Assembly (NCBI GenBank): GCA_030847615.1
Contig: JAUMIR010000001.1
Coordinates: 292,604,187-292,668,186, forward strand
Origin: Gambelia wislizenii
Taxonomy: Eukaryota; Chordata; Lepidosauria; Squamata; Crotaphytidae
Length of the DNA: 64,000 bases
Direction: 5' to 3'
In this document: positions 1 through 10,917 of the stretch, in pieces
Layout of the letters: every line of letters starts with the position of its first letter
Position numbering within the stretch: the first letter of the stretch is position 1
Notes under the pieces: generated by a model
Seen by the model: the letters and a program-made list of their open reading frames with translations, nothing else
Told to the model about the DNA's origin: nothing
Database searches by the model: none
Translations under genes and position numbers: made by a program

Positions 1-392
1 ATGAAATCAAGATGTTCATATTTCATATGAAAAATTACACAAAAATTATTGTGAAGAGCTTGTTCAAGGTACATGACAAGGTCTACCCAATACTTCATTT
101 ATAATACAGCTCTTTGTACCTGGGGTTCACAGCAAAATCTTTTTTTAAAAAACCCTCATATTCAGAAGCATTCTGCCCTATCACTTCTATTACTGTATGA
201 TCTAGACACAGGTTGGTAGTAGACAGAACGATGCACTGAGAAATTATCATTTATCTATAGTTCCATATTACTGGAAAATTTCACTAAATGCACAACATAG
301 CCTCATAACTTAGTTCTCTGTATGTTTTGATATGAAAGGCAAAGAAGCAAGAACACATATTGCAGCGTAGGAGAATGAATACATAAAGAATG
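1..392. other. Anonymous AT-rich DNA
   Basis: I see no gene, terminal repeat or recognisable repeat family here. It is AT-rich non-coding DNA ending at the TA that precedes the first MITE. Confidence 0.5.
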
Positions 393-394
393 TA

Positions 395-624
395 CAGTTG
401 TCCCTCCATATCCACAGATTTGGTATCCACAGATTTAAGTATTCACAGCTTGAAAATATTCTTTAAAAATAATAATCCGAAAAGCAAACCTTGGTTTTTC
501 CATCTTATATAAGGGACACCAATTTGCTATGCCATTGCATATAACGAGACTTGAGTATTCACGGATTTTGGTATCCACGGGGGGTCCTAGAACCAAACCC
601 CAGTGAATATGAAAGGGACAACTG
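395..624 (+). mobile_element. pogo/Tigger-like MITE, 230 bp
   Basis: The element starts CAGTTGTCCCTCC and ends with the inverted form GGGACAACTG. It is flanked by TA on both sides (393-394 and 625-626), as expected for Tc1/mariner/pogo-type insertion. It has no transposase frame, so it is non-autonomous. The same family recurs at 33,427, 42,349 and, in the other orientation, 43,660. The assignment to pogo/Tigger rests on the TA duplication and on remembered resemblance of the ends to mammalian Tigger-type MITEs. Confidence 0.8.
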
Positions 625-626
625 TA

Positions 627-1062
627 CTTTCTGTCTTGGTTAGCACAATGAGTAACAGCAGTAGCACAACCTATGCAAGAAACCTCTCTGCCCACCTTCA
701 GAAACAGAGATATGCACTCCTATAACAGCCATAAGACATGCTGGAGAAAAACACACACACCGGAACTAGCAATGCATTACTACTACTGTTGCATTGACAC
801 AGTTGCGTTAGTACTCATATATCATGCCAACATGAATGAGCAGGAACAAGCTACAGCAAGCCTTGGGTCCGTTCACATGCTCCCATTGCTTATTATCCTC
901 CTCCACTCAGCCAGGAGGAATTCGGAAGCTTTTGCTACTTTTGTGTAATGCTTGCTGTGTCATCCAGACCTTTAAGATCCGTAAACTTAACACTGTTAAT
1001 ATCAAGAGGTCATCATTAAATACTATGGTTTGAACCTGAATTGTCTGGAATTAATATCAGTT
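627..1062. other. Anonymous DNA
   Basis: I see no gene or repeat family between the MITE and the CR1 3' end. The short open frames here have no domain features. Confidence 0.4.
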
Positions 1063-1421
1063 AATCACAGAATCATAGAATCATAGAATTATAGAGTTGG
1101 AAGAGACCACAAGGGCCATCCAGTCCAACCCTCTGCCATACAGGAATACACAATCAAAGCATCCCTGACAGATGGCCATCCAGTCTCTGCTTGAAGACCT
1201 CCAAGGAAGGAGACCCCACCACGCTCTGAGGGAGTGTGTTCCACTGCCGAATAGCTCTTACTATCAAAAAGTTCCTCCTACTGTTGAGGTGGAATCTCTG
1301 TTCCTGGAGCTTGCATCCATTGTTCCGTGTTCCAGTCTCTGAAGCAGCAGAGAACAAGCTTGCTCCATCCTCAATGTGACAGCCCTTCAAATACTTAAAC
1401 AGGGCTATCATATCGCCCCTT
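1063..1421 (-). mobile_element. CR1 LINE 3' end (5'-truncated)
   Basis: On the plus strand it opens with reiterated ATCATAGAATC units, the complement of the CR1 3' terminal repeat, so the LINE reads on the minus strand. The minus-strand frame 1,154-1,411 encodes the familiar CR1 ORF2 C-terminus, including the segments RQWNTLPQSVV and PSLEVFKQRLDG. Only the last part of ORF2 and the 3'UTR survive; the 5' part is missing, as in most CR1 copies. A closely similar segment occurs at 48,950-49,300. It is a dead copy and not a host gene. Confidence 0.9.
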
Positions 1422-1429
1422 AATCAACT

Positions 1430-2395
1430 GGGCTGTATGGTTCCAGAGGGTAGTGCTGGTGGGTTCTTTTTTCAGCCTTTTGGCCATTAGTCTGTGGTGT
1501 GCCACAGGCCTATTCTTTTCAATATCTACATGAAGCTGTTGGGAGAGGTTATCTTTGAGCTTTGGAGTTGCATGGCATCAGAATGCTAATGATACCAGAT
1601 CTATCTCTCTTTAACAATTGATGCCAAGGAGGCTGTGGTGATACTGAATCATTGTCTGGATGCGGTAAAGGATTGGATGCAGATGAAAAGACTGAGGCTA
1701 AATCCAAACAAGACAGATGTGCTGCTTGGCAGTAGGAATACCAATCTGGGATTGCGATCACAACCTATGCTGGGTGGGACTGCTCTCCCTCTGAAAGATC
1801 AGGTTCATAGCTTGGGGGTGCTCTTAGGCCTACCACTGCTCATGGAAACCCAGGTTGCTGTGGTGGCCAGGAGCACCTTTGCCCAGCTTTAGCTGGTGCA
1901 CCAGCTGTGCCCTTTCTTGGGGAAGGCAGATCAGGCTACAGTGGCTAATGCCTTAGTTACCTCCCAATTAGACTTCTGTAATGCAATCTATATGGGGCTG
2001 CCCTTGAAAAGTCTTTGAAAACTGCAGCCAGTGCAAAATGCAGCAGCCAGACTGGTGTCAGGTGTGCATTTTAGAGACCATATAACATTGGTCCTGCAAG
2101 AACCACGCTGGCTTTCAATTTGCTTCCAAGTTCAATTCAAGGTGCTGGTATTGACCTACAAAGCCCTGAATGACTTGGGAGCCAAAATATCTGAAAGACC
2201 ATCTCCTCCCCTATGAGCCTGCCAGGAATTTGAGATCTTCAGAGAAGGCCCTTTTGCATGTTCCAACACCTCATGAAGTTAGGTTGGTGTGTACATGTAA
2301 CGGGGCTTCCTCTGTAGCAGCGCCTTAAGTTTGGGACTCCCTACACAAGGAAGTTAGGCTAGCTCCATCTCTTTTAAATTTTCAGCGGGAATGTT
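1430..2395 (+). pseudogene. L2-type LINE reverse transcriptase remnant
   Basis: Plus-strand translation in shifting frames gives the C-terminal half of an L2-clade reverse transcriptase. In order: a GVPQGPILFN-like motif near 1,495-1,520, then MKRLRLNPNKTDVLL near 1,680-1,730, SLGVLLGLPLLME near 1,810-1,850, SQLDFCNAIYMGLP near 1,965-2,010 and VQNAAARLVSG near 2,030-2,065. Internal stops and frame breaks (for example near 1,580, 1,890 and 2,015) show it is inactive. It lies immediately after the oppositely oriented CR1 fragment; which of the two inserted first is not clear. The family call rests on the order of these motifs, which is well known for L2. Confidence 0.85.
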
Positions 2396-2579
2396 AATCA
2401 CAGTTCTGGATCCAGATGACACAGCAAATCAGTGCTTTCAAATTTCTCTTGGCCACTTGGGAGCTGGGGGAAAAGAAAAATACCTGAGTCCAAGACTTGA
2501 TGGAAGTTTGTTCCACTTCTCATACTAATCTATACTTTGGCATGACAGGCAAACACTGCTGTCTCTTAGGTATCTAGTG

Positions 2580-3103
2580 CAGTGTTGGGGAAAAACAGTT
2601 TTTAAAACAAACAAAAAACCCAACCCTCCCTTTTTTTGTTTAAACCAGATAGGGTTTGGGTTTTTTTTTTTTTTTTGCATTAAAACCAATATAGGACTAA
2701 ATCAGAAAATTAAATAGCAAAATGCAGTTGAGATGTTATGGCAACTAGCTTAAATTAATAATTGTTCTTTTAAAAAGTGCTCCTTTAAACCGAGTTGTTT
2801 TGGTTGAACAACTCAGTTTGGTTAATGAAAGGATTTGTTTCTGAATGGCATTTCTTGTACTATAAAATAAAGTGATTAAAAAGACACAACTGACACTGGA
2901 TACTACTCTAACATGTAACAAATGGCAATAAACTGCTAAAATTAAAATGTTTAAATTCAAACAATCATTGTTGTTCCGGTAAGAGGATTGGAAAATAGAA
3001 ATAGCCAGACTTCAGGGGGGAAAAACCAATTTAAAAAAATCAGGACTCTTTGAAAAAAAAGTAATTTGGTTTCAACCAACCTGGTTTAAACCAGCCAACC
3101 CTG
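2580..3103. mobile_element. hAT-like non-autonomous element with 8-bp TSD
   Basis: The ends are CAGTGTTGG and CCAACCCTG, a short imperfect inverted repeat of the CAGNG type usual for hAT elements. The flanking octamer ATCTAGTG is present identically at 2,572-2,579 and 3,104-3,111, a perfect hAT-length target duplication. The 524-bp interior is rich in A and T runs and has no transposase frame. The DIRS-like copy B begins only about 12 bp after the right-hand duplication. Confidence 0.85.
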
Positions 3104-3404
3104 ATCTAGTGTCACCTTAGATAGGAGCATTGGTTATCTGTGATACGCTCTTTTCCAGTGTAGAGGCGTATGCTTGGGTTGTCCCTTACACTTGCTCCTA
3201 GTAGGCAGCTAACAGAATACTTTTGAACTGCCCACCAGTGAGGTCATCTAGGAGGGACAACCCCCGGCTGGCCAGTCCATATCACAGCCTCGTGGTGCAG
3301 AATCCCTCCGTGCAGGGCCGTATGTCCATCAGTCTGCATGATCCCGAAGGCTGTCTTGCAAAGGATACTTATCAGTCTCTGTACCCTCATCAGCTCGCCC
3401 TCGG

Positions 3405-3500
3405 GTGGGCCGGATACTCTTCTCCTCTACACTGGAAAAAAGTGTATCACAGGTAAGATCAACGCTCCTTTTTCCAGTGGAGAGGACTCCAGAGCATCCG
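3405..3500. repeat. Internal complementary region of DIRS copy B
   Basis: This stretch is the reverse complement of the left terminus of copy B (about 3,123-3,175), followed by sequence complementary to the right terminus as preserved in copy A (about 11,835-11,874). This composite is the hallmark of DIRS elements and is thought to template circularisation. Confidence 0.7.
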
Positions 3501-3559
3501 TATGCTTGGGAGATATAAAGCTCTAGCTATGGGTGGGTATGGCGAGCTCTGTATCTGAT

Positions 3560-4560
3560 TATGATCCGAATGCTGCTTCGACAGACTGAATTTTGTCCAG
3601 CCTGTAATGTCGCACAAATGAGACTTCCACATTGCAGCTCTGCAAATTTCTTCCAGCGGTGCATCCCTCTCAAAGGCCACTAATGCAGCCGCACTTCTTG
3701 TGGAATGAGCCATAACCCCCTCTGGAATTAGCTAATTCAGAGACTCATAGCAGGTTACGATGCAGTTCCTGATCCATCACCCCAAGGTTGGCGGGGAGAC
3801 TTTCTTCCCCAACTACTTGTCGTGAGGGGAGATGAACAATGCTTCTGAGACCCTAAACGGGCTTGTTCTCTTTATATAAACCTGAAGTGCTCTAAGCACA
3901 TCCAGAGTGTGCCAGATCCTTTCCAACTCCCTCGTAGCATGAGGACAGAAGGAAGGCAGAACCACTTCCTGGGATCTATGGAACACTGAGTTGACCTTTG
4001 GTTTGAAATCTGGCCATAGCTTGGGGACCACCGAATCTGGTCAGAAGATACAGAGGTGCCTTCTGACTGAGAGCACTGCTAGTTTCAAAATCCTCCGCAC
4101 TGAAGTAATTGCCACCAGGAAGAGAACTTTCCATGTTAGATATCTGAAGGGCCCCTCCTTTAGGGGTTTGAATGGGCGCATCGTAAGGGGCTTCAGGACT
4201 GTATGAAGATCCCAGAATGGAAACCTGTGTACTGTAGGTGGTGCCAAATTGGTGAGTTCCTTGAGAAAACAACGTAGATGTAGATGAGAGGACACCAGGG
4301 AAGCCTTCTCTGGTGGTAGAAATGATGTAATCGCTGCCACCTGCCGCTTTATGGTGTTAGGGCAGAGCCCTGCCTCCAACCCATCCTGCAGGAAATCCAG
4401 CAGCGTTGGGACTGATACCTCTCTGAAGTCTAGGTCTTTATGTCTACACCAACGCCGAAACACTCAAAAGGTATATTCATAAATTCGATGAGTGGACTCC
4501 CTCTCGTTCTAACCACGGAGTGGGAGTAACCCTTTGCTGTTAGCACCTGCCGTTCAATCT
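3560..4560 (-). pseudogene. DIRS tyrosine recombinase, broken (copy B)
   Basis: Minus-strand pieces reconstruct the family's recombinase order. An N-terminal helical region with FRRWCRHKDLDF and PNTIKRQVAAITSF lies near 4,330-4,460. The first catalytic arginine region, SVRRILKLAVL, is near 4,070-4,105. The H-x-x-R box, AHSTRSAAAL, is near 3,680-3,715. The expected R-H-Y segment with the catalytic tyrosine is not intact: the frame reads CDITGWTKF near 3,590-3,620 and the histidine-tyrosine pair cannot be read in frame. Several frameshifts separate the pieces, so no functional recombinase is made. In life it would have joined a circular DNA intermediate to the genome. Confidence 0.75.
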
Positions 4561-6170
4561 CCACGCATGTAGCTGAAGCCAAGCTGAGTCTGGATGATGT
4601 ACTTGGCCCTGGGCTAACAGATCGGTTTGTATTGGTAGCTTGAGTGCTGCTACTCTCATGTCCAGGATGTCCAGGAACCAGGCTATTCGTGGCCACTCCG
4701 GGGCGATCAGAATGACCTCTGCTCTTTCTGTTCTTATTTTGTTGATCACCTTGGGGATCAACTGAACTGGCGGAAAAGTGTATAACAGTGTTTGCGGCCA
4801 GGGGCAAGTCAGGGCATCGATGTCCTCTGCCCCCTCTGTTTGATAGCGTGAGAAGAACTGAGCAAGCTTCGCGTAAACCTGTGACGCGAACAGATCTATC
4901 TCCGGTCGGCCCAGCATTTGGGAAATGCTATCGAACACCTCCTGATGCAGGCTCCATTCTCCTTGGTCTATGTCTGTCCTGCTGAGCCAGTCCGCTTTCG
5001 AATTGAGTTCTCCCTGTAGGTGTTCCGCTGTAAGCGACATTAGATTCTTCTCTAAACAGCTGAGCAGTTGGGTTGACTCCGCCATGAGGACCCGTGACTT
5101 GGTATCTCCCTGGCAATTTATGTGCGCCTTCGTTGTGACGTCGCCTGTATGAACTAACACCGACTTGTCCTTGACCAACATCTTGAAGGCCAAGAGGGCC
5201 AATCTAACCGCTCTGAGCTCCAGCCAGTTGATGCTGTGAGTTGCTTCCTTCTCTGACCATTTGTCCTGGGCTAGATGGTTTCCGCAGTGAGCTCCCCATC
5301 CAATCAGGCTGGCATCTGTCATGATCTGCACCTTGTTCTGCTGCCACAGGTGACGACCTTTGACTATGGCTAGTGAAAGCCACCACTGGATGGATGACAC
5401 TACCTCCTGAGGCAATCTCACTGCGTGATGGTTCTTGCATGCTATTTCCTCCTGGAAGGGAAGCAGAAACCATTGGAGTGTTCTTGTGTGAAATCTTGCC
5501 CATGGAAGGCACTCTATTGCTGCTATCATCAATCCCTGGAAATGTGCCAGCAGCATGACATCCACCCTGGTAGATGAGACTACTCTCTGTGCTCCCTTCT
5601 GAATCGAGTTGATCCGTTCCTGGGTGAGTCAGACCAGACCCCCCTGGGGTCCACTAGTGCTCCTAGGTGATTGATTTGCTGGCAAGGAGTTAACATGCTC
5701 TTGTCGAAATTGACTTGAAAACCGTGGCTCTGCAGGGATTCCAGGACCTGGCTGACCTCCTTCACCGCCTTCGTCTTGGACGAAGATTGGACTAGCATAT
5801 TGTCTAAGTAAGGATAGACTTGAATCCCTAAACACCACCAGCAGGCTACCAGTGCCACCATAATCTTTGTGAATACCCTGGGTGCCGAAGATAGAACAAA
5901 AGGCAGAGCTTTGTATTGGAAATGCCTGCCATTGTAACAGAAGCGAAGAAATTGACAATAATCCTGATGTATCGGGATGTGGAGATAAGCATCCTGTAGA
6001 TCCAAGGAAGAGAGGTAATCCCTGGTCTTATGGTCTCCAAGATGTGGTGGAACGGTTCCATTCTGAATTTCCGCTTCCGCATGAACTTGTTTACCCCTCT
6101 CAGATTCAGGACCACTCTCCAGGTGCCATTCTTCTTCAGGTCTAGGAACAGGATCGAGTAACACCCTGTG
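4540..6170 (-). pseudogene. DIRS reverse transcriptase-RNase H, broken (copy B)
   Basis: The RT part (about 5,580-6,170) shows SLDLQDAYLHIPIHQD and PYLDNMLV, where the catalytic YxDD is YLDN. The RNase H part (4,540-5,565) shows TDASLIGWGAHC, INWLELRAVRLAL, TGDVTTKAH in place of the expected TDN, and SKADWLSR. Two catalytic acidic positions, one in RT and one in RNase H, are therefore altered. The segment after RNase H (EIDLFASQVYAKL, then LIAPEWPRIAWF) corresponds to the extra C-terminal domain also present at 18,461-18,900. A frameshift near 5,570 splits RT from RNase H. This is a decayed copy. Confidence 0.8.
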
Positions 6171-6255
6171 CCTTGCTGACCCCTCCGCCCTTGCCGTCTC
6201 TGGGGGGTGCCTGCCAGGAGCGTAGGCAGGAAAAGGAACGTTGGTTTTATCTGTG

Positions 6256-6407
6256 ATGCATTCTTTTCCAGTGTAGAGGAGAAGAGCATCCGCATGCTTG
6301 GGGTTGTCCCTCCCACTTGCTCCTAGTAGGCAGGTAAGAGTGCTTTTTTGAACTGCCCACCGGTGAGGTCATCTAGGAGGGACGACCCCCGGCTGGCCAG
6401 TCCATAT
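6256..6407. repeat. Left inverted terminal repeat of DIRS copy A
   Basis: It is complementary to about 11,727-11,874. Shared landmarks include TTGTCCCTCCCACTTGCTCC followed by TAGTAGGCAGG and a GAACTGCCCACC segment. Identity is high but not perfect. Confidence 0.8.
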
Positions 6408-6544
6408 CACAGCCTCGCGACGCAGTAGCATCCAAAACCCGGCCATCTGTACAATTCTGTCAAGGTCATGCAGTTTCCTCATTGTCTCAGATGTCAAAAC
6501 TGATAGACCTCAGTCCGTCGGCATAATCTCTCCCGCTTGCCCTG

Positions 6545-6655
6545 GGTGGGCCCGGATGCTCTTCGCCTCTACGCTGGAAAAGAACGTATCACAGGTAAGA
6601 CCAATGTTCCTTTTCCCAGTGGAGAGGGCTCCAGAGCATCCGCATGCTTGGGATG
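6545..6655. repeat. Internal complementary region of DIRS copy A
   Basis: The first half reverse-complements the left end (6,231-6,290). The second half, starting CCCAGTGGAGAGG, matches the complement of the right end (11,835-11,874). The join between the halves marks the predicted circle junction. Confidence 0.8.
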
Positions 6656-6701
6656 TTGCAAGCTCCGGCTATGGTGGGTAAGGCGAGTCATGTGATCTTT
6701 T

Positions 6702-7750
6702 TTAGGGCAGGACAATCTGCTGTAGCACTCTTCTGCTGAATACGGCCTCTGCAGATTGACACTTGTCCAGCCTATAGTGTCTCACAAAGGTTGACGAAGA
6801 CTTCCAATTAGCCGCCTTCCAGATCTCCTCTAATGGTGCATCCTTCTCCCATGCCGCCGACATTGCTGCACTTTGGGTGGAATGAGCGAAGATCCCTTCC
6901 GGTATCGGTTTATTCTGTGTCTCATAAGCCGTCATGATGCAGCACCTGATCCACTGGTCCAAAGTGGAAGGGGATACCTTTCTTCCCAGGTACTTGGTAT
7001 GCGGAGACACGAAGAGTCTTGGACACTATGAACTGAGCTGTCCGTCTTATGTAGATTTTCAACGCCCTGCGCACGTCTAAGGTGTACCATATCCGTTCCA
7101 ATTCCCTCTCCGGGTTTGGGCAGAAGGAGGGCAGCACAATCTCCTGGGCCCTGTGGAACGCCGAATCCACCTTTGGTTTGAAGTCTGGGCGAAGTCTAAG
7201 TACCACTGAATCCGGTCTGAAGATGCACAGATCCTGCCTGGTTGACATCGCTGCGAGCTCAGAAACCCTGCATGCTGAGGTGATTGCCACTAGGAAAAGA
7301 ACTTTTCATGTCATGAACTTCAGAGGTACTTCTCGCAGGGGCTCGAATGGGGCTACTATTAGCGCCTTTAGGACCGTATGGAGATCCCACGATGGAAATC
7401 TGTGGACCATAGGGGGAGCTAGGTTCGACAGACCTTTGATGAAGCGGCATAGATGGGGGTGCGAGGACACTAAGAGTGCACGCTCTGAAGGCAAGAAAGA
7501 CGTGATAGCCGCCACCTGTCTCTTTATTGTGTTCGGCCAAAGTCCCGCCTGCACCCCGTCTTGTAAGAAGTCCTGCAGGACAGGAACTGATACTTCTCTA
7601 AACTCCAGACTCTTCTGCGTGCACCAACGTCGAAACACTCGAAAGGTATACTCGTAGATCCGTTGCGTAGATTTGCGCCTGGACGCCAGGATCGTTCCAA
7701 CTACTGGGCATGAGTATTCCCTCGCTGTGAGCATCTGCTGCTCAAACTCA
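6702..7750 (-). pseudogene. DIRS tyrosine recombinase, broken (copy A)
   Basis: Three overlapping minus-strand pieces (6,702-7,010, 6,922-7,290 and 7,306-7,734) cover the recombinase. The N-terminal core-binding region carries FRRWCTQKSLEF and PNTIKRQVAAITSF. The first arginine region reads ACRVSELAAM. The H-x-x-R box reads AHSTQSAAM, so its arginine is replaced by glutamine, a change that CGG to CAG at a CpG would explain. The tryptophan (ANWKSS) and the tyrosine segment FVRHYRLDK are present. Frameshifts near 7,000 and 7,300 split the gene. It is inactive by these changes. Confidence 0.8.
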
Positions 7751-9640
7751 ACACGTGGAGCTTTAGCCAGGCTGGGTCTGGGTGAAACACGTATCCCTGG
7801 GCTGATAGATCGTCTCGGATTGGAATTGTTGCTGAATCCACTCGCAAGTCAAGGATTTCTGGAAACGAGCTCCTTCGTGGCCATTCAAGTGCGATTAGGA
7901 TGACTTCCGCTTTTTCCACCCGCACCGTGTAGATCACCTTGGAGATCAGATGGACTGGAAGAAAAGCGTAAAGTTGCACTCGAGGCCAGGTGCAAGTCAA
8001 TGCGTCCATGTCCTCCGCTCCCTCTGTTATATAGCGGCAAAAGAAGCGAGGGAGTTTCGCATTCACTGGTGAGGTGAACAGATCTATCTCTGGACGTCCC
8101 AGGCGTTGGATCATGTTGTCGAACACCTCCTGATGAAGGCTCCACTCTCCTTGGTCGATGTCCTATCTGCTGAGCCAATCCACCCTTAAGTTGAGGGTCC
8201 CCCGAAGATGTTCGACTTATCGACGTGAGGTTCTTCTCCGCCGACCTCAAGAGGGGTGCCGATTCTACCATGAGGGCCCCGGACCTCGTTCCTCCCTGGT
8301 GATTTATGTGAGCTTTCATCGTGACGTTGTCTGTCTGCACCAGCACCGTCCTGCTCCTTACCAGGTTGCCAAAAGCTAGCAGTGCCAGTCTGACCGCCCT
8401 GAGTTCTAGCCAGTCGATGCTGTGCGTCGCCTCCGTTGCCGACCCCCTGTGTATGGTCGGGGAGAGCCACCACTGGAACGACTCCCTGACCTCCTGTGGT
8501 AATCTCACAGAGTGATATCCTCTGTTGGCTATCTCCTGTTGATAAGGGAGCAGAAACCGCTGAAGCGCCCTGGCGTGGAAACTCGCCCACGGGAGTCACT
8601 CCACTGCCGCTACCATTAGGCCCTGTAGTTGGGCTAGCATCATGACGTCTGTCCTGGGGGTTGAGATCACCTTCTCTATCATCCTGTGAATTGAATTGAT
8701 TTGCTCTGGGATTAACCGGGCTTGTCCCCCCACTGAATCTACGATCGCTCCCAGGTGCTGGATCTGCTGGGCCGGGAATGGGGAGCTCTTTTTGAAGTTG
8801 ACCTGGAAACCGTGAATGAGGAGGGAATCCTGGACCAGCCCAACCTCTTTCTCCACCTCCTGGCGGGATTTGGAGCGTATCAATAAGTTGTCCAAGTAAG
8901 GATAGACATGTATACCTAATCGTCGCCAATTCGCCACTAGGATCTTCGTGAAGACCCTGGGGGCCGAGGAAAGACCAAAGGGAAGTGCCTTGTATTGGAA
9001 ATGTCTGTTATGGTAGCAGAAGCGCAGGAACTGGCGGTGATCCTGATGGATTGGAATGTGGAGGTACGCATCCTGCAAATCAAGAGAGAACATGAAGTCC
9101 CCTGGTCTCACAGTCTCTAGGATATGTCTCAGAGTCTCCATTCTGAACTTTCGCTTTCGCACAAACTTGTTAACTCCCTTCAAATTTAGGACTGCTCTCC
9201 TTTCTTCTTGGGCACCAGGAATAAGACTGAGTAACAACCTTTGCCCTGTTGAGTCTTCTCCACTTCGTCTATGGCCCCCAATTGCAGGAGCCGCTGAATA
9301 GCTTCGTTCATCAGGCACTGCTTGTCTGTGTCCTTGTGGCACGGGGTGGGGATAAACCAACGTGGAAGAGTTCGAGAGAACTCTATCCGGTATCCATGAC
9401 AGATGGACTGTATGACCCACTTGTCCGAGGTAGTTTTCCCAAGTCCCCATGAAGGCCTGAAGTCTTCCTCCCACCGGGAGGGCACTGTCATTGCTGAGAT
9501 TTGGTAGCAGGTTTGGTAGACTGGGATTGCCCAGTCTTCCCCGTGCTGCCTTGTTGACCTCTGCGGTGGTATCTACTATCTTCCCATCGAGATCTGGAGG
9601 GTCTGTAGTCCCTGGATCCGGATTGAGGTGCAAAAGAGGT
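7701..9640 (-). pseudogene. DIRS reverse transcriptase-RNase H, broken (copy A)
   Basis: The RT domain lies in 8,596-9,633, with VLNLKGVNKF, FSLDLQDAYLHIPIHQD, ALPFGLSSAPRVFTK and PYLDNLLI; the catalytic YxDD reads YLDN. RNase H continues in 7,885-8,508, with IDWLELRAVRLALLAF and QTDNVTMKAH. Compared with copy B, about 35 residues around the first catalytic aspartate (TDAS in copy B) are missing, and the sequence jumps from IHRGS to ATEATHS. The post-RNase H domain is in 7,701-8,126 (EIDLFTSPVNAKL, LIALEWPRRSSF). At least two frameshifts are present. Confidence 0.8.
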
Positions 9641-10917
9641 CGTCCCTTGGTGGCTCCCTGAGGCTCGAAAGGGCCGGTATCTCCTCGTGAACCTCCTCTC
9701 TTCGTGTTTGCAGGAGGCCAAGGTTTTTTTTCTTTTTACACTTGTCCTCCACAAGCACTGGCTCCAGGGATTCGCCGAACAGTTTCTCGCACAGGAAGGG
9801 GGAAGAAACCAGATTCTGCATCAATTTAAAGTCCACACTCCAAGATTTCAGCCACACCTATCTTCTTGCTGCTACTGCCACTGGCTGGGCCCTTGCACAG
9901 AACTGGATGGAGTCCAGGGTACTATCTGCCAAGAACACGGAGACCTTAGCCAGCTTACTGAGGTCTTGACGGATTATAGTCTGCACTTTTGGCACATCGC
10001 CTAACGCATCCTTGGACCACTGCATTGCTGCCCAGGCCATCATGGTGGCTGTTGTGGAGGCTCTGATTGCCAAGGATAAGGCGTCATGGGCCCTCTTGAG
10101 TGCTATGTCCATGCGCCTGTCCTCCGGGACCTTCAGGGTTTCCTCCCCATCTCTACAGAAAATTGTGTAGGAGACCAATTCTGAAACCAGCATGTCAATG
10201 AGTGGGACTTGTAGTTTTCCCATCACCTTTTTGGGAAGGGCATAGAGCTTTTTTGCCAATGCTGGCTGTGGTCTAGTCACTGCTGGTGTCTTCCATTCAT
10301 CGCAAATTAAACGCATTACTGCAGCCAGCACAGGCATTTCCAGTGCTATTTGCTGTGACTCCGGAAAAAATTCACCAGAAATCTCTGGTAGATCCGGATC
10401 CATCTGAGACTGCGATAAGGTAGGAAGTTTCAGACCCAGGGTCCTGACCGCCTTCTTTAGCAGCACGGCAAAATCTTCCTGTAGGAAGTGACATGTCAAG
10501 GGGCGAGGTGTTGTAATGTCCTCCTGCTCTTCCTCAGACAACTCCCCTTCCTCTCTGTCTGATTGCACCTCCAGATCAGAGCCCCCTCCCACCGACGAGT
10601 AGAGGGATACCACATTGTCATCTTGGCTAACATACTCCCCATCAGTGAGCCTTGGACACTTTTCTGGGGGCTGAGTCTCTGTATTCCATCCCTCATCCTC
10701 CTCATCGCTGAGGGGTCTGGGAGGAACCGTGGGAGAAACCGTGGGGCGGTTAGTGCAGGGTATGGGGGCATTGCTGGGTCCGGGTATGTCTTCGGTCCCC
10801 TTATCCCCCTCCCCAGTCACCTTCTCAGTGCTACCGGTCTGTTTTCTGGGGTGCTTTGTCTTCCCCTTGTTGGCCCTGCCGCCCTTGCCACCCCTGCGAG
10901 GTGCCAAGGGCTCCTGA
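9488..10917 (-). pseudogene. DIRS gag, main segment (copy A)
   Basis: The open part 9,858-10,917 encodes about 350 residues: a basic N-terminus rich in G, K and R, an acidic middle with SDREEGELSEEEQED, then a helical region ending QPVAVAARR. The DREEGELSE motif is shared with the gag at 20,349-22,370. So is the downstream block, here in another frame (9,576-9,857, with CEKLFGESLEPVLVE), which aligns with GVKLFGEDALKDILVE there. A further shift leads to a basic C-terminus at 9,488-9,754. No zinc knuckle is seen. Function as a structural/RNA-binding protein is inferred from position. Confidence 0.7.

Larger units (their letters stand above)
3123..6230 (-). mobile_element. DIRS-like retrotransposon copy B (5'-truncated)
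   Basis: Read on the minus strand, this copy keeps most of the reverse transcriptase, RNase H and tyrosine recombinase but lacks gag. The left terminal region (3,123-3,280) resembles the left end of copy A at 6,231-6,410. An internal complementary region lies at about 3,405-3,500. Its 5' side stops inside the RT at about 6,170. A short run at 6,212-6,230 then matches the leader of copy A near 11,701-11,719, after which copy A starts directly. Frames are broken throughout. It belongs to the same lineage as copy A and is distinct from the element at 16,961-23,296. Confidence 0.8.
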
